DNA from: Poriferisodalis sp965204195
GTDB lineage: Bacteria > Actinomycetota > Acidimicrobiia > Acidimicrobiales > Poriferisodalaceae
Assembly: GCF_965204195.1 (NCBI RefSeq)
Contig: NZ_OZ241975.1
Location: 1,798,001 to 1,862,000, forward strand
Direction of reading: 5' to 3'
DNA length: 64,000 nt
Position numbers and translations under genes: made by a program. The notes under the pieces were generated by a model, which had not been told where the DNA came from, ran no database searches, and saw only the letters and a list, made by a program, of their open reading frames with translations. The stretch's first letter is position 1. The number at the start of each line of letters is the position of its first letter. This document shows positions 26,153-33,882 of this stretch, piece by piece.

Positions 26153-27091
26153 TCAACCAATTTCGTAGTAGATGTCCGTGGCGAGGTCCAAGAACTGCGG
26201 TGAAGAGTTGAAGTTGCTCAATCGCTCCCGCGCCCATGATTCGGGCTGCCCGACCTTCGCTGCATAGGCCTCCGGGTACATGAACGCGTCGCGATGCTCC
26301 CGCAGTGCCAGGTCGATTGACTGACGGTCGTTGAGGGGGCGCGGGGATTGGACTTGCATGATCCCGTATGTGCCTTTGCGGAATACCAGCCCCTTGATGC
26401 GCTCCCCTAGTCGATACCACTTAGGGCGCTGGATTGACTCGGTGAGGATCACTGTTTCGATGGCGTGGTAATCGAGTCCCCAATGGTCGGCCATGGCTCG
26501 CGCATATTCGAACAGTTGGGGGCTGATGCGCTGCCGCTGCGATTTGATGAGTTCCGCGAGGGTGCGCTGAGGGGCTTGGATCGCGCGGAAGAACGCGAAC
26601 GTGAGCACCGACGCAAGTGCTGCAGCCCAGAGTTCGTTCTTGATGCTGTCGTAATCGGGAACCAGTGCAGCTAGGTCAGTTGCCGTGAGCAGCGCAGCGG
26701 CGATGCAGGTCACGGCTATCGCAGCCGCTGAGACGAGATGCAGCATGACGAGCGGGGCGTCTCGGTCGCCATCTTGTCGATACCGCACCACACGCCAGGC
26801 TCCCTGCAGCGACGTCGTGCCTGCGTGAATCGCCGCCGTGGTCGCGACGAATGGCCACACTGGCCAGCCGGCCGTCCTCATTTGGTGTACGCCAAAGAGG
26901 CTGATCAGAACGACCGGCCCGAAGCGGAACAGCAGGTAGCGGCTCGGCAGGAGTGCCTTGACGTACGACCAGTAGTCACTCAGTGCGTAGTAGCTCGTCG
27001 GCCAATTGGACTGAATGAGCCGATAAATGAAATGCAGAACGAGCGCTGCCACCAGCCCTGAAGCCGCGGAACCAAGCGTCGTCGCCCACAT
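26153..27091 (-). CDS. Membrane protein with transglycosylase-like C-terminal domain
   Basis: 312 residues. Five hydrophobic helices occupy about residues 5-170. The soluble C-terminal part (about 185-312) has AIETVILTESIQRPKWYRLG followed by GTYGIMQVQSP, the E...GIMQV arrangement of lysozyme-like lytic transglycosylases with Glu as probable catalyst. With this topology the domain may sit on either face of the membrane. ATG 27091 follows a GGGG-rich ribosome site. It converges with the four-helix protein gene. Possible roles are wall remodelling or membrane-linked defence; neither is proven. Confidence 0.55.
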   Translation of the reverse strand: MWATTLGSAASGLVAALVLHFIYRLIQSNWPTSYYALSDYWSYVKALLPSRYLLFRFGPVVLISLFGVHQMRTAGWPVWPFVATTAAIHAGTTSLQGAWRVVRYRQDGDRDAPLVMLHLVSAAAIAVTCIAAALLTATDLAALVPDYDSIKNELWAAALASVLTFAFFRAIQAPQRTLAELIKSQRQRISPQLFEYARAMADHWGLDYHAIETVILTESIQRPKWYRLGERIKGLVFRKGTYGIMQVQSPRPLNDRQSIDLALREHRDAFMYPEAYAAKVGQPESWARERLSNFNSSPQFLDLATDIYYEIG

Positions 27092-27191
27092 CTCGACACC
27101 CCTACGCGAGAACTCGCCACCGCCAGACCACTCCGACGATCGCGCATATCGCTCATACCGTCAAACGGCGCACTCGGTCAGGCTCGATGGG

Positions 27192-27428
27192 TCACATTGC
27201 GATGACGAGCGAATCGGCAGCGGCGATGGGCGGCGGGGGTTCGTCGCCGTGCTGCTCGTACGACGCGATGAAATCCTCCGCGACCCCTTCGAGGTTGTGC
27301 AGCGCTGTTTCGGCGGTCGCGCCCCACGCGCGGCACCCCGGCAACACAGGCACTTCGGCTAGGTACATGTAATCAGTCTCCGCGGAGGGTTCTTTGAGCG
27401 CGTAGGGCAGTGTGTAGGTCTTCGGCAT
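27192..27428 (-). CDS. HicB-like antitoxin-type protein, no HicA seen
   Basis: 78 residues. YLAEVPVLPGCRAWGATAETALHNLEGVAEDFIASY is a HicB-type partial RNase H fold with the 'PGC.a.G.T...A..n...' pattern (shown here in part by the segments PVLPGCRAWGATAETAL and GVAEDFIASY). HicB normally neutralises the dsRBD-like toxin HicA, encoded just upstream. The 175 bp upstream contain no intact HicA frame, only short fragments. It is either an orphan antitoxin or a lone HicB-fold protein. Confidence 0.6.
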   Translation of the reverse strand: MPKTYTLPYALKEPSAETDYMYLAEVPVLPGCRAWGATAETALHNLEGVAEDFIASYEQHGDEPPPPIAAADSLVIAM

Positions 27429-27603
27429 CGGTGACGCTCCAGCGGGATCCGCTCGTGTGCCGGCAACGGTACGTCCAGAAGTGGTGCGTTGCCGCAGTCC
27501 TGCCCGAGGGCCGAAACGGCCTGACGGGGCCCGGCGTAATCGTCGGCTCGAAAGCTGATGCAGCGAGCTGGTCGATTGCGGCTGCGCCTGCCTTGGCCGC
27601 CGG

Positions 27604-28740
27604 TCACAGCCCTGGATGGCTGGGTGGATCGTCGGCAGCTGAGCCTGATTGGGCTTGACGTCCTCGGCTCCATGTCCGCCACGCCTGGTGCAGTTCGGTC
27701 AGGTCGCCGTCGAGCACGGCTTGGGCGTTGGGGGTCTTGTACCCGGTTCGGTGGTCGACGACGAGCTGATGTGGGAACAGCACGTAGCTGCGTATCTGGG
27801 ATCCGAACTCGGCAGCGGCTCGTTGGCCTACGAGGTCGGCGATCTCGGTGGTTCGTTGTTGGCGCTGTCGGTGTGCGAGGCGGCTGCGGAGTGCTTCTTT
27901 GGCCATCGCTTTGTTGCGGGCTTGGCTGCGGGTGGCGTCGCAGGAGGCTCGCAGGCCTGTCGGTTCGTGCACGATGCGCACCGCCGTGTCGGCCTTGTTG
28001 CGGTGCTGGCCGCCGGGCCCTGAGGATCGGAAGGTGTCGATGCGCAGGTCGGCTTCGTCCAGCTCGATGTCCGCATCATCAGCCTGCAGCAGCGGCACGA
28101 CCTCGACGTGGGCGAACGAGGTCTGCCGTTTATCGGCGTTGCCGTAGGGCGACATGCGCGACAACCGCTGCACGCCGTGCTCGGCCCGCATCTGCCCGTA
28201 CGCGCCCGCTCCGCTGACCTTGAGCTCGGCGGCTGTGCAGCGGTCGCTGGCGTGCTGGGGGGACATGGCAATCAGTTCGGCGTCGTAGCCGTTTCGTCGG
28301 CACCACTTGGCGTACATATCGGTGAGCATGCGTGCCCAGGCTTGTGCTTCGGTTCCGCCGGCTCCAGCGGTGATCCGCAGCAAGGCATCACACTCGTCGT
28401 GGTCGTCAGTGCCGAGGCAGTGCGTTTCGAGCTGGCTGCATCGCTGCTCGATGCCTGCGAGCAGCGATGCGAGGTCCGCGCAGTCTGCGGGGGCGTCGCC
28501 GGCGAGGTCGGCCAGTGCGGCGATCTCGCTGCGGGCCGTCTGGATGCGTTTCAGCAGCGTGCTGGTGCGTGACAGCTCAGTGAGCGTCGTGGCTGCTGTG
28601 TCGGGTCGGTCCCACAGGTCGGGCTGGCTTGCCTCGGTGGTCAGCTCAGCGGCGCGTTGTCGTAGTCAACGCTCGTCGACCATGTCGGCCACTGCCGAGA
28701 CGCGAGAAGCGAGATGTTCGATGCGTGCTGTGAAGTTCAT
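27604..28740 (-). CDS. prfB-like: Release factor 2-like protein interrupted by in-frame TGA at codon 25
   Basis: From ATG 28740 the frame reads 24 codons (start NFTARIEHLASRVSAVADMV), meets TGA at 28668-28666, and continues in the same frame for 353 further codons with all RF2 domains: GAGGTEAQAWARML, the codon-recognition loop SPY (about 197-199; SPF in canonical RF2), and the catalytic GGQ (about 243-245) in RSSGPGGQHRNKADTAVRIV. Total length (378 codons) equals a normal RF2, which ends translation at UGA and UAA. No ATG, GTG or TTG lies between the TGA and TTG 28383, so reinitiation would remove domain 1. The gene is expressed only by readthrough, as a short form, or not at all. Confidence 0.7.
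28658..28676 (-). promoter_or_regulatory. Internal UGA context of the RF2-like gene
   Basis: The minus strand reads GAG CGT TGA CTA CGA CAA. The string TGACTACGAC equals the UGA and following bases of the well-known E. coli prfB frameshift site. Here, however, a +1 shift would give a frame that ends after eight codons, while the zero frame continues as RF2. The preceding slippery CTT and internal Shine-Dalgarno of E. coli are absent. The site is therefore not a classical frameshift signal; readthrough or a CGA-to-TGA mutation fits better. Confidence 0.5.
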
Positions 28741-28983
28741 CGCTGTGCTCCTTCGCTGTCGTGGGGACAACGGCCTCAGCCTAGGGAGGATCGACGGACG
28801 GCTGCGTATCGCATTCCTGCAGCGGCCCACTGTCGATAGACGTGAATGGCGAGCGGACAGTCGCAGAGGATCCTGGGACGGTCTGTCGCGGCACAAAATC
28901 GCTTCGCCGGGTTCGTGCCTTGGCGGTACCTTCGATTCGGTGGTGCAGCCCGCAGCACCAGCGTCGAGACGGAGCAACCAGCG

Positions 28984-29799
28984 GTGACCTTGGCTACTGA
29001 TGTCGCGACTCGGTGTGAAGCCGGTCCTCGGGATCGGCAGGAGGATCGCGTCCGCACGGTCGTGAACGGCGACGGGTCGTGGGTGATGGCAGTGGCCGAC
29101 GGGCTGGGCGGCCATCCGTTCGGCGACGAAGCGGCGCAGGCCGCGGTGGACGCGCTGCCTGAACGGATCGCCAGTCCCGCTGAGATGGCGTCGGCGTTCG
29201 ACGCGGCGAACGCGGCCGCGTGGGCGCTGCACCCGGAGATGAGAAGCCCTAGTGAGGGCGTGTCGTCGGTGATCGCGCTGACGACGCTGGTGGTCGCTGC
29301 GCGGACTCCCCAGGGCGGCTTGTTGGTGTCGTGGGTGGGCGATTCGATGGCATTTCTGGTGCCCATCGCTGGCGGACCGGGCTGGCACAGCACCCCGCAC
29401 GGCGGCCCGATGGGGTTCGTGAGCCGTGGCATCGGCATGTTCCGCGCCAGCCGCGGCGACAGTTACGAGCTGCCGCTGGGCCATCTCGAATGCCTCAGCG
29501 ACGACGTGCCCACTGAGCGTGTCGAGAGTTGGATCGGCGATCAGGGGCTGTTGGTGGTGCTGGCGAGCGATGGGTTGTTCGATCCGGTCCTGATGGCTCA
29601 CGACAGGGGCTGGTTCGGCGACGATCCCGACGACCTCAGCCTCGGCTTCGCATTGCCGCCCGACCAGCGGGGTTCCGCCGACGCCGTGGCCGACACGCTG
29701 ATGGACACCGCCCAGTTCGCCGGCCTGATCGACAACACCACCATCGCCGTCGCCCGCGTCGCCCGCGCACAAGCGGCGTCCGCGGCGGGGGAGGGCTGA
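28984..29799 (+). CDS. PP2C-family serine/threonine phosphatase
   Basis: 271 residues from GTG 28984. The metal-binding motifs of PP2C phosphatases are present in order: GPRDRQEDRV, VMAVADGLGGHPFGDEAA, SWVGDSMAFL, LVVLASDGLFDPV and DNTTIAVA. These enzymes remove phosphate from Ser/Thr with Mn2+ or Mg2+. The metallophosphoesterase gene starts one base after its stop, so they are coupled. No matching kinase is found in the island. An upstream in-frame ATG (28846) is less likely because the extra residues are low complexity. Confidence 0.88.
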   Translation: MTLATDVATRCEAGPRDRQEDRVRTVVNGDGSWVMAVADGLGGHPFGDEAAQAAVDALPERIASPAEMASAFDAANAAAWALHPEMRSPSEGVSSVIALTTLVVAARTPQGGLLVSWVGDSMAFLVPIAGGPGWHSTPHGGPMGFVSRGIGMFRASRGDSYELPLGHLECLSDDVPTERVESWIGDQGLLVVLASDGLFDPVLMAHDRGWFGDDPDDLSLGFALPPDQRGSADAVADTLMDTAQFAGLIDNTTIAVARVARAQAASAAGEG

Positions 29800-29800
29800 G

Positions 29801-30661
29801 ATGCCCCGCTGGGAGCCCTATGAGTTCACGACCGATCGGTCGTGGTGCGACGCGGCCGAGCTCGGGCCCGACGCGGTTGCTGACGTGCTGGCGGTGGGCG
29901 ATGTCCACGGCAACACACCGAACCTCACGGCGGCGGTGGACCTCGCAGTCGACCTGGGCGTCGGCGCGATTGTGCAGGTCGGGGATTTCTGGCTCGCCGA
30001 CGCGCACTGGACGCGGTTGAGCCCGCTCGAGTCGGAGTTCATGTGGACAGCGCACGACTCGCCGCTGCCGATCGTGGTGATCGACGGCAACCACGAGGTG
30101 TGGCCGGCGCTGGGCCGCTACGCCGCCACCCCCCAAGCCGCCGCAGCGATCGCGTCGCGGCGACCGCTGCACCTGGGAGGGTCGATCTGGTGGGTATGGC
30201 GCGGCAGCGTGTGGACCTGGGGCGGCCGGGCGTTCGGCGCGCTGGGCGGCGCTGTGTCGCCTGACCGGCGAGGCTCAGCAGTGCACGGACTGCGCTGGGA
30301 AGAAGAAGCCACCACCGAAGAAGACCTCGCACGGCTCATCGCCAACGTCGACGCGGAGTTCGGCGACGGGCTCGACGTGCTGTTCACCCACGATGCCCCC
30401 GCTCAGGTCCGCAACCTCGGGCCGGGCATGAGCGGAGTGCCGTGGGACCTCCGCCAAGCAGCCGACGCAGGACGGGGCCTGCTCAGCCGCGCCGTGGAGG
30501 CCACCGAGCCCGCGCTGGTGCTGCACGGTCACTGGCACCGCACCAACCGCGAACGCATCAACAACACCACCGACGTGCTCGGCCTCAGCGCCGACGGCAT
30601 GAACAACAGCACCGCGTATCTCAGCACCCAGCCCACGCTCACCGCCAGCCACATGACCTGA
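29801..30661 (+). CDS. Calcineurin-like metallophosphoesterase
   Basis: 286 residues with the full metallophosphatase signature: AVGDVHGNTPNL (D-x-H), VQVGDFWL (GD), VIDGNHEVWPAL (GNHE), FTHDAP and LHGHWHR (GHxH). Two metal ions are held in the active site and phosphoesters are hydrolysed. Substrates in this superfamily include phosphoproteins, nucleotides and cyclic nucleotides. ATG 29801 immediately follows the PP2C stop (TGAG ATG), so both enzymes are made together; the pair suggests control of protein phosphorylation or a nucleotide signal. Confidence 0.9.
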   Translation: MPRWEPYEFTTDRSWCDAAELGPDAVADVLAVGDVHGNTPNLTAAVDLAVDLGVGAIVQVGDFWLADAHWTRLSPLESEFMWTAHDSPLPIVVIDGNHEVWPALGRYAATPQAAAAIASRRPLHLGGSIWWVWRGSVWTWGGRAFGALGGAVSPDRRGSAVHGLRWEEEATTEEDLARLIANVDAEFGDGLDVLFTHDAPAQVRNLGPGMSGVPWDLRQAADAGRGLLSRAVEATEPALVLHGHWHRTNRERINNTTDVLGLSADGMNNSTAYLSTQPTLTASHMT

Positions 30662-30702
30662 CGCTGGAACGCCACGTCTGCCGGGTCGACGCGCGTGCCG
30701 TG

Positions 30703-31227
30703 TCAGCCTCTTGCGGCGAGGACGGCGTTGAGCCATTGGCGCTGCCGGTCGTCGAGGGTGCTGGAGCCGAACGCGTCCGCGACGAGGCGCTCGACTTGCT
30801 CGACGGAGCCGGCTCCGGTGAGCCGGGCGAGCCGGCGCACGTCGCCGGTGTCGGCACGCCGCGCAGCGCGGGCCTTCATGGCGAGCATCTGGGCTGCGCT
30901 GGCGGCGTCGACTCTGAGGTGGGGGTGGTCGAGCACGGTGATGCCGTCGCGTCGGTGTGGCGGGGGCATGTAGGGGGTGGCTTGCTCGTTGAGCCATGTC
31001 GTGGGCCAGTTGCGCTCGCGGGCGATGCCGCGCACGGCGTCGATGACTGTCTGGTAGTCGCCTTCGATGGCGGCGTCGACATCGAGCGTTGAATGGGTGG
31101 CGCCGTGAGCGAGGATCATCGCCGCGCCCCCCACGACATACAGACGGGCATTGGCGCGGCGCTGCTGCAGCCGATCGGCGAGCGTGCCGAGCGCGGCGTG
31201 CAGCTCGTCGGCGTCGAAGGGGCGCAT
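30703..31227 (-). CDS. DUF6036-type nucleotidyltransferase
   Basis: 174 residues from ATG 31227. LYVVGGAAMILAHGATHSTL then DVDAAIEGDY is a nucleotidyltransferase-fold active site (GG...D-x-D) of the DUF6036 type, a family often encoded in two-gene modules resembling toxin-antitoxin systems. The C-terminal half is helical (SAAQMLAMKARAARRADTGD). The companion gene ends two bases before this start. The reaction could be nucleotidylation of tRNA or protein, but that is inference. Confidence 0.72.
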   Translation of the reverse strand: MRPFDADELHAALGTLADRLQQRRANARLYVVGGAAMILAHGATHSTLDVDAAIEGDYQTVIDAVRGIARERNWPTTWLNEQATPYMPPPHRRDGITVLDHPHLRVDAASAAQMLAMKARAARRADTGDVRRLARLTGAGSVEQVERLVADAFGSSTLDDRQRQWLNAVLAARG

Positions 31228-31229
31228 CG

Positions 31230-31625
31230 CTACACGACGGCGAGCTCGCTGCGAGGCAGCCACACGCCGTGCCGGCGGAAAGCGGGCGGTGTGGTCGCGA
31301 TCACGCGGGCACGGTCGAACTCGAAACAGCCGCCCGCGAACCACGCTCTGTCGAGGTGTCGGCTGGGGTTGGCGGTCCACCGGGGCGGTTCGAGTGCGGC
31401 CTCGATGCAGAGGTGCTCGGCGAGCGCGGCGGCGAATGCGTCCCAGCGGGCGTCGATCGGGTCGGGCTCGGCTGCGACCAGCGCCGTTCGCTCGCTGTTG
31501 GTGGAGTGCTGCCAGACCAGGCCGAAGCCGTGCAGCAGCAGCCGCAACCGGAATATCTCATCGCTCTGCCTTAGCGCGGGAACGTAGTGGGCGAGCTGGT
31601 TGGGGGGTTCGGCGCTGGCTGCCAT
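31230..31625 (-). CDS. Companion of the DUF6036 nucleotidyltransferase, unknown
   Basis: 131 residues with no recognised domain. Features are a helical start (SDEIFRLRLLLHGFGLVWQ), a Trp/Arg-rich centre (PPRWTANPSRHLDRAWFAGG) and a C-terminal strand segment. It is the first gene of a two-gene unit, 2 bp before the nucleotidyltransferase, which is the usual position of an antitoxin. The frame is uninterrupted and the codon composition matches the neighbours, so it is a real gene with an inferred protective role. Confidence 0.6.
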   Translation of the reverse strand: MAASAEPPNQLAHYVPALRQSDEIFRLRLLLHGFGLVWQHSTNSERTALVAAEPDPIDARWDAFAAALAEHLCIEAALEPPRWTANPSRHLDRAWFAGGCFEFDRARVIATTPPAFRRHGVWLPRSELAVV

Positions 31626-31730
31626 GACGGATCCTCGACCGCGACGCTACCGACGCCGCTCGCGCACACTTGGGTGCGCTCGGAATGTGGCTGAGGCACG
31701 ACGGTGCAATCCAGTCGGCCTGCTGGGCGC

Positions 31731-31955
31731 TCATGCCGCGGCGCCCACGATGCCCGAGGACCGCGGGCGCTCCTCGATCCATGCCTGTATCTCGTCGTTG
31801 CGCCAGCGCACGCTGCGCGTGCTGACCCGCAAGGGCTCGGGGAACGCGCCGCGGCGCATCGCCCGGTACAGCGATCTGGTCGACAGCCCGGTCAGCCGCT
31901 CCACTTGGACTCGGCTCAGCAGCTGGGCAACCGGAGGGAGTGCGTTGTCGTTCAT
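31731..31955 (-). CDS. AlpA-like helix-turn-helix regulator (copy 1)
   Basis: 74 residues from ATG 31955. LLSRVQVERLTGLSTRSLYR then AMRRGAFPEPLRVSTRSVRW and NDEIQAWIEERPR is the winged HTH of AlpA/excisionase proteins. Members regulate integrase genes or bend DNA for excision. A close paralogue in the opposite orientation lies at 38806-39063. It diverges from the nucleotidyltransferase at 32150. No integrase is adjacent. Confidence 0.82.
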   Translation of the reverse strand: MNDNALPPVAQLLSRVQVERLTGLSTRSLYRAMRRGAFPEPLRVSTRSVRWRNDEIQAWIEERPRSSGIVGAAA

Positions 31956-32149
31956 GACCCGAATCGTCCCATCGCGCAACCGACACAGCCCGACCTGGCC
32001 GGGCACGAACCGACACGGCCCGCCGCGGCAGCCCCAGATGACCCCGCGACGGCCGCCACGCACCGCCGTTCGGGGCGTCGCGTCGGCGCAGGCGTTCGAG
32101 GGCGAAAAACCCCTTCGCGTCCACCGCTTGCGTGGTTCATGCTGGGCGC

Positions 32150-32578
32150 ATGTCCGCAGAGCCTGACCCAGACGAGGGCCGCCGAGATGCCGTCGCGCCC
32201 GCCGGCGGCGCCAGCCGCCGCGACGCGGCCCTGGTCGAGCACCGCGAAGAGATCCTGCGCATAGCGGCCGCGTCTAACGCGACCGCGGTCGCCCTGGTCG
32301 GATCGATGGCCCGCAGCGAGGACACCGAACGCAGCGACTTCGACTTCCTGGTGAACTTCGCCGCAGGCACGACCCTTCTGGACGTGGCCCATCTCCAGAT
32401 CGGCCTCGAGGAACTGCTGGGCACCAAAGTCGACGTGATCTCCCGCGGCGCTCTCACCGAACGTCACAGCGACATGCTCAAAGACGCAATCGACCTCGGA
32501 GAAACCCCGGACTGTCCAAGCTGGAGAGATGACCCGGCCGGCGCGTGGCATAACCGCTCGGCCGATGTGGGCGCATAG
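32150..32578 (+). CDS. Minimal nucleotidyltransferase (MNT-like), no HEPN partner seen
   Basis: 142 residues. VALVGSMARSEDTERSDFDF then LV is the GSxARxxxxxxSDxDxLV active site of minimal nucleotidyltransferases, followed by LEELLGTKVDVIS with the third acidic residue. MntA-type antitoxins AMPylate a HEPN toxin (HepT). No HEPN gene lies on either side, so it is an orphan or pairs with a distant partner. ATG 32150 is chosen over 32132 because the frame upstream is short and lacks a ribosome site. Confidence 0.72.
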   Translation: MSAEPDPDEGRRDAVAPAGGASRRDAALVEHREEILRIAAASNATAVALVGSMARSEDTERSDFDFLVNFAAGTTLLDVAHLQIGLEELLGTKVDVISRGALTERHSDMLKDAIDLGETPDCPSWRDDPAGAWHNRSADVGA

Positions 32579-32680
32579 AGCTGAGCCTGCTGCGCGGCTC
32601 GCTGCCGGGGCGCCCAGGGAATCGACGCGGCGGGTGCCGCGGGCTGCCGCGCGCTGAGCCAAGAGCGAGCAGGTTTCGGG

Positions 32681-32707
32681 ACACACGCTTGCATCGAAAT
32701 GCTGATG
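32681..32707 (+). repeat. 27-bp imperfect inverted repeat, left copy
   Basis: The sequence starts ACACACGCTTGCAT and ends AAATGCTGATG. The reverse complement of 38632-38658 matches it at 24 of 27 positions. The two copies bracket the block that holds the two secreted proteins. The role may be regulatory (each lies near an AlpA-type gene) or recombinational. Confidence 0.7.
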
Positions 32708-32773
32708 TCCCTGTCACGCACAGTCAGATGTGCGCGAATGGGGCATCGGACAGACAGAACGGGGGCGCGGGGG

Positions 32774-33295
32774 CTATCGGCCGTGCCGGCGGCGCCACAC
32801 CGACAGCGTCTGGTACAGGCCTGATCGGGTGACGCCGGACTCGGCGGCGATGTCCTGGAGCTTCACGCCGTTGGAGGCGGCGTTGTGGACTGCTGCGAGC
32901 CAGTCGTCGTGGGCCTGCTTCTTCTGCTCGGCGAGGTCGTCGTAGCGCCGTCGCAGCTGTACGACGTGCTCGAGCTCGGTGACCATGTATGCGTAGCGCG
33001 ACCGGGGACGCCGGTCGTCCGCCCCGTCGGCGGCTCGCGGTGGCTGGCCGGCGTCTGCGCTCGGCGGCGGGGTCGCGGCGTCGCTCGCGGCGGCCGGTGC
33101 CGCGCCAGCAGCAGCGGCGCGCGGCTCGGGTGAGTTGTCGGCCCACAGGCGGCCCTGGGGGCCGTCCTGGTTCGGCTGACCGGGCGCCGCCGGTGCGGCG
33201 GGCCGGTCCGCAGGACGGCGCGGCGCCTGCGGATGCGATCTGGCCAACTCGACCTGTACTCGTGTGGCTGGCGTCCGCGGACGGTTCTTGGCCAT
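32774..33295 (-). CDS. HTH protein with disordered N-terminus
   Basis: 173 residues. The first about 100 are Pro/Ala/Arg-rich and probably disordered. The C-terminal part starts with a coiled-coil-like helix (VTELEHVVQLRRRYDDLAEQ), then has AASNGVKLQDIAAESGVTRS followed by GLYQTLSVWRRR, a helix-turn-helix. Such proteins occur often in actinobacterial mobile DNA. It may regulate nearby genes. ATG 33295 begins MAKNRPRTPATR. Confidence 0.65.
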   Translation of the reverse strand: MAKNRPRTPATRVQVELARSHPQAPRRPADRPAAPAAPGQPNQDGPQGRLWADNSPEPRAAAAGAAPAAASDAATPPPSADAGQPPRAADGADDRRPRSRYAYMVTELEHVVQLRRRYDDLAEQKKQAHDDWLAAVHNAASNGVKLQDIAAESGVTRSGLYQTLSVWRRRHGR

Positions 33296-33392
33296 CCAGG
33301 CACCCTAAGCGCCTGATCGCCGCGATCATGCCGACAGGCCGGCGACCGGAAGTATCGTGGCCGCGTCGGCCGACACCGGAGCCGCCCGCCCG

Positions 33393-33845
33393 ATGGAACC
33401 CGAGACATCCTCGACCCCTCGCCGAGCCGGCCGCGCTGACGTGTCGGGTGCCGACGGTGCCGCCGATCTGCCTGCCGAGTCGTACCGTTGGCTGCCCGAC
33501 GGCTACCCAGCGAAGGTCGCAGAAGCGTTCGCCCGCTTCGGCGACCGCTACGACGACATCTGCGCGGAGCTGTTCGACGACGACCCGGTGCTCGGCATGA
33601 ATCCGCCGTTCCTGCAGGGCGCCGCAGGTGACAGCGCCGCGGCATCTGTGAACGTCATCGACGTTGACGAGGTCGAGTGGGTTGACAGGGCCCCGCCCGG
33701 CTTCGATCCCGCCATCAGAGAAGCGTGGGCCGCGTTCGCGGTCGAGTATCCCGCGATAGCAGCCGAGCTGTTCGACCACGATCCCGAGCTCACAGCCGTC
33801 GACACGACCGCGCTGGATGCGTCGCAGGGGCCGGACGGGCCCTGA
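33393..33845 (+). CDS. Acidic protein with an internal duplication, unknown
   Basis: 150 residues from ATG 33393. Two related segments of about 35 residues are visible: LPDGYPAKVAEAFARFGDRY then DDICAELFDDDPVLG, and PPGFDPAIREAWAAFAVEYP then AIAAELFDHDPEL. Each looks like a helix pair ending in an acidic AELFD-D/H-DP turn. No family is recognised. It diverges from the HTH gene upstream. Confidence 0.5.
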   Translation: MEPETSSTPRRAGRADVSGADGAADLPAESYRWLPDGYPAKVAEAFARFGDRYDDICAELFDDDPVLGMNPPFLQGAAGDSAAASVNVIDVDEVEWVDRAPPGFDPAIREAWAAFAVEYPAIAAELFDHDPELTAVDTTALDASQGPDGP

Positions 33846-33882
33846 GAGGCCCCCACGGTCCCGGCACAGCTCGTCGCAGGCG

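Noticed and set aside
28658..28676. Classical +1 programmed frameshift in the RF2-like gene
   Set aside because: A +1 shift at this TGA leads to a stop eight codons later, while the RF2 body is in the zero frame. No slippery CTT or internal Shine-Dalgarno is present.
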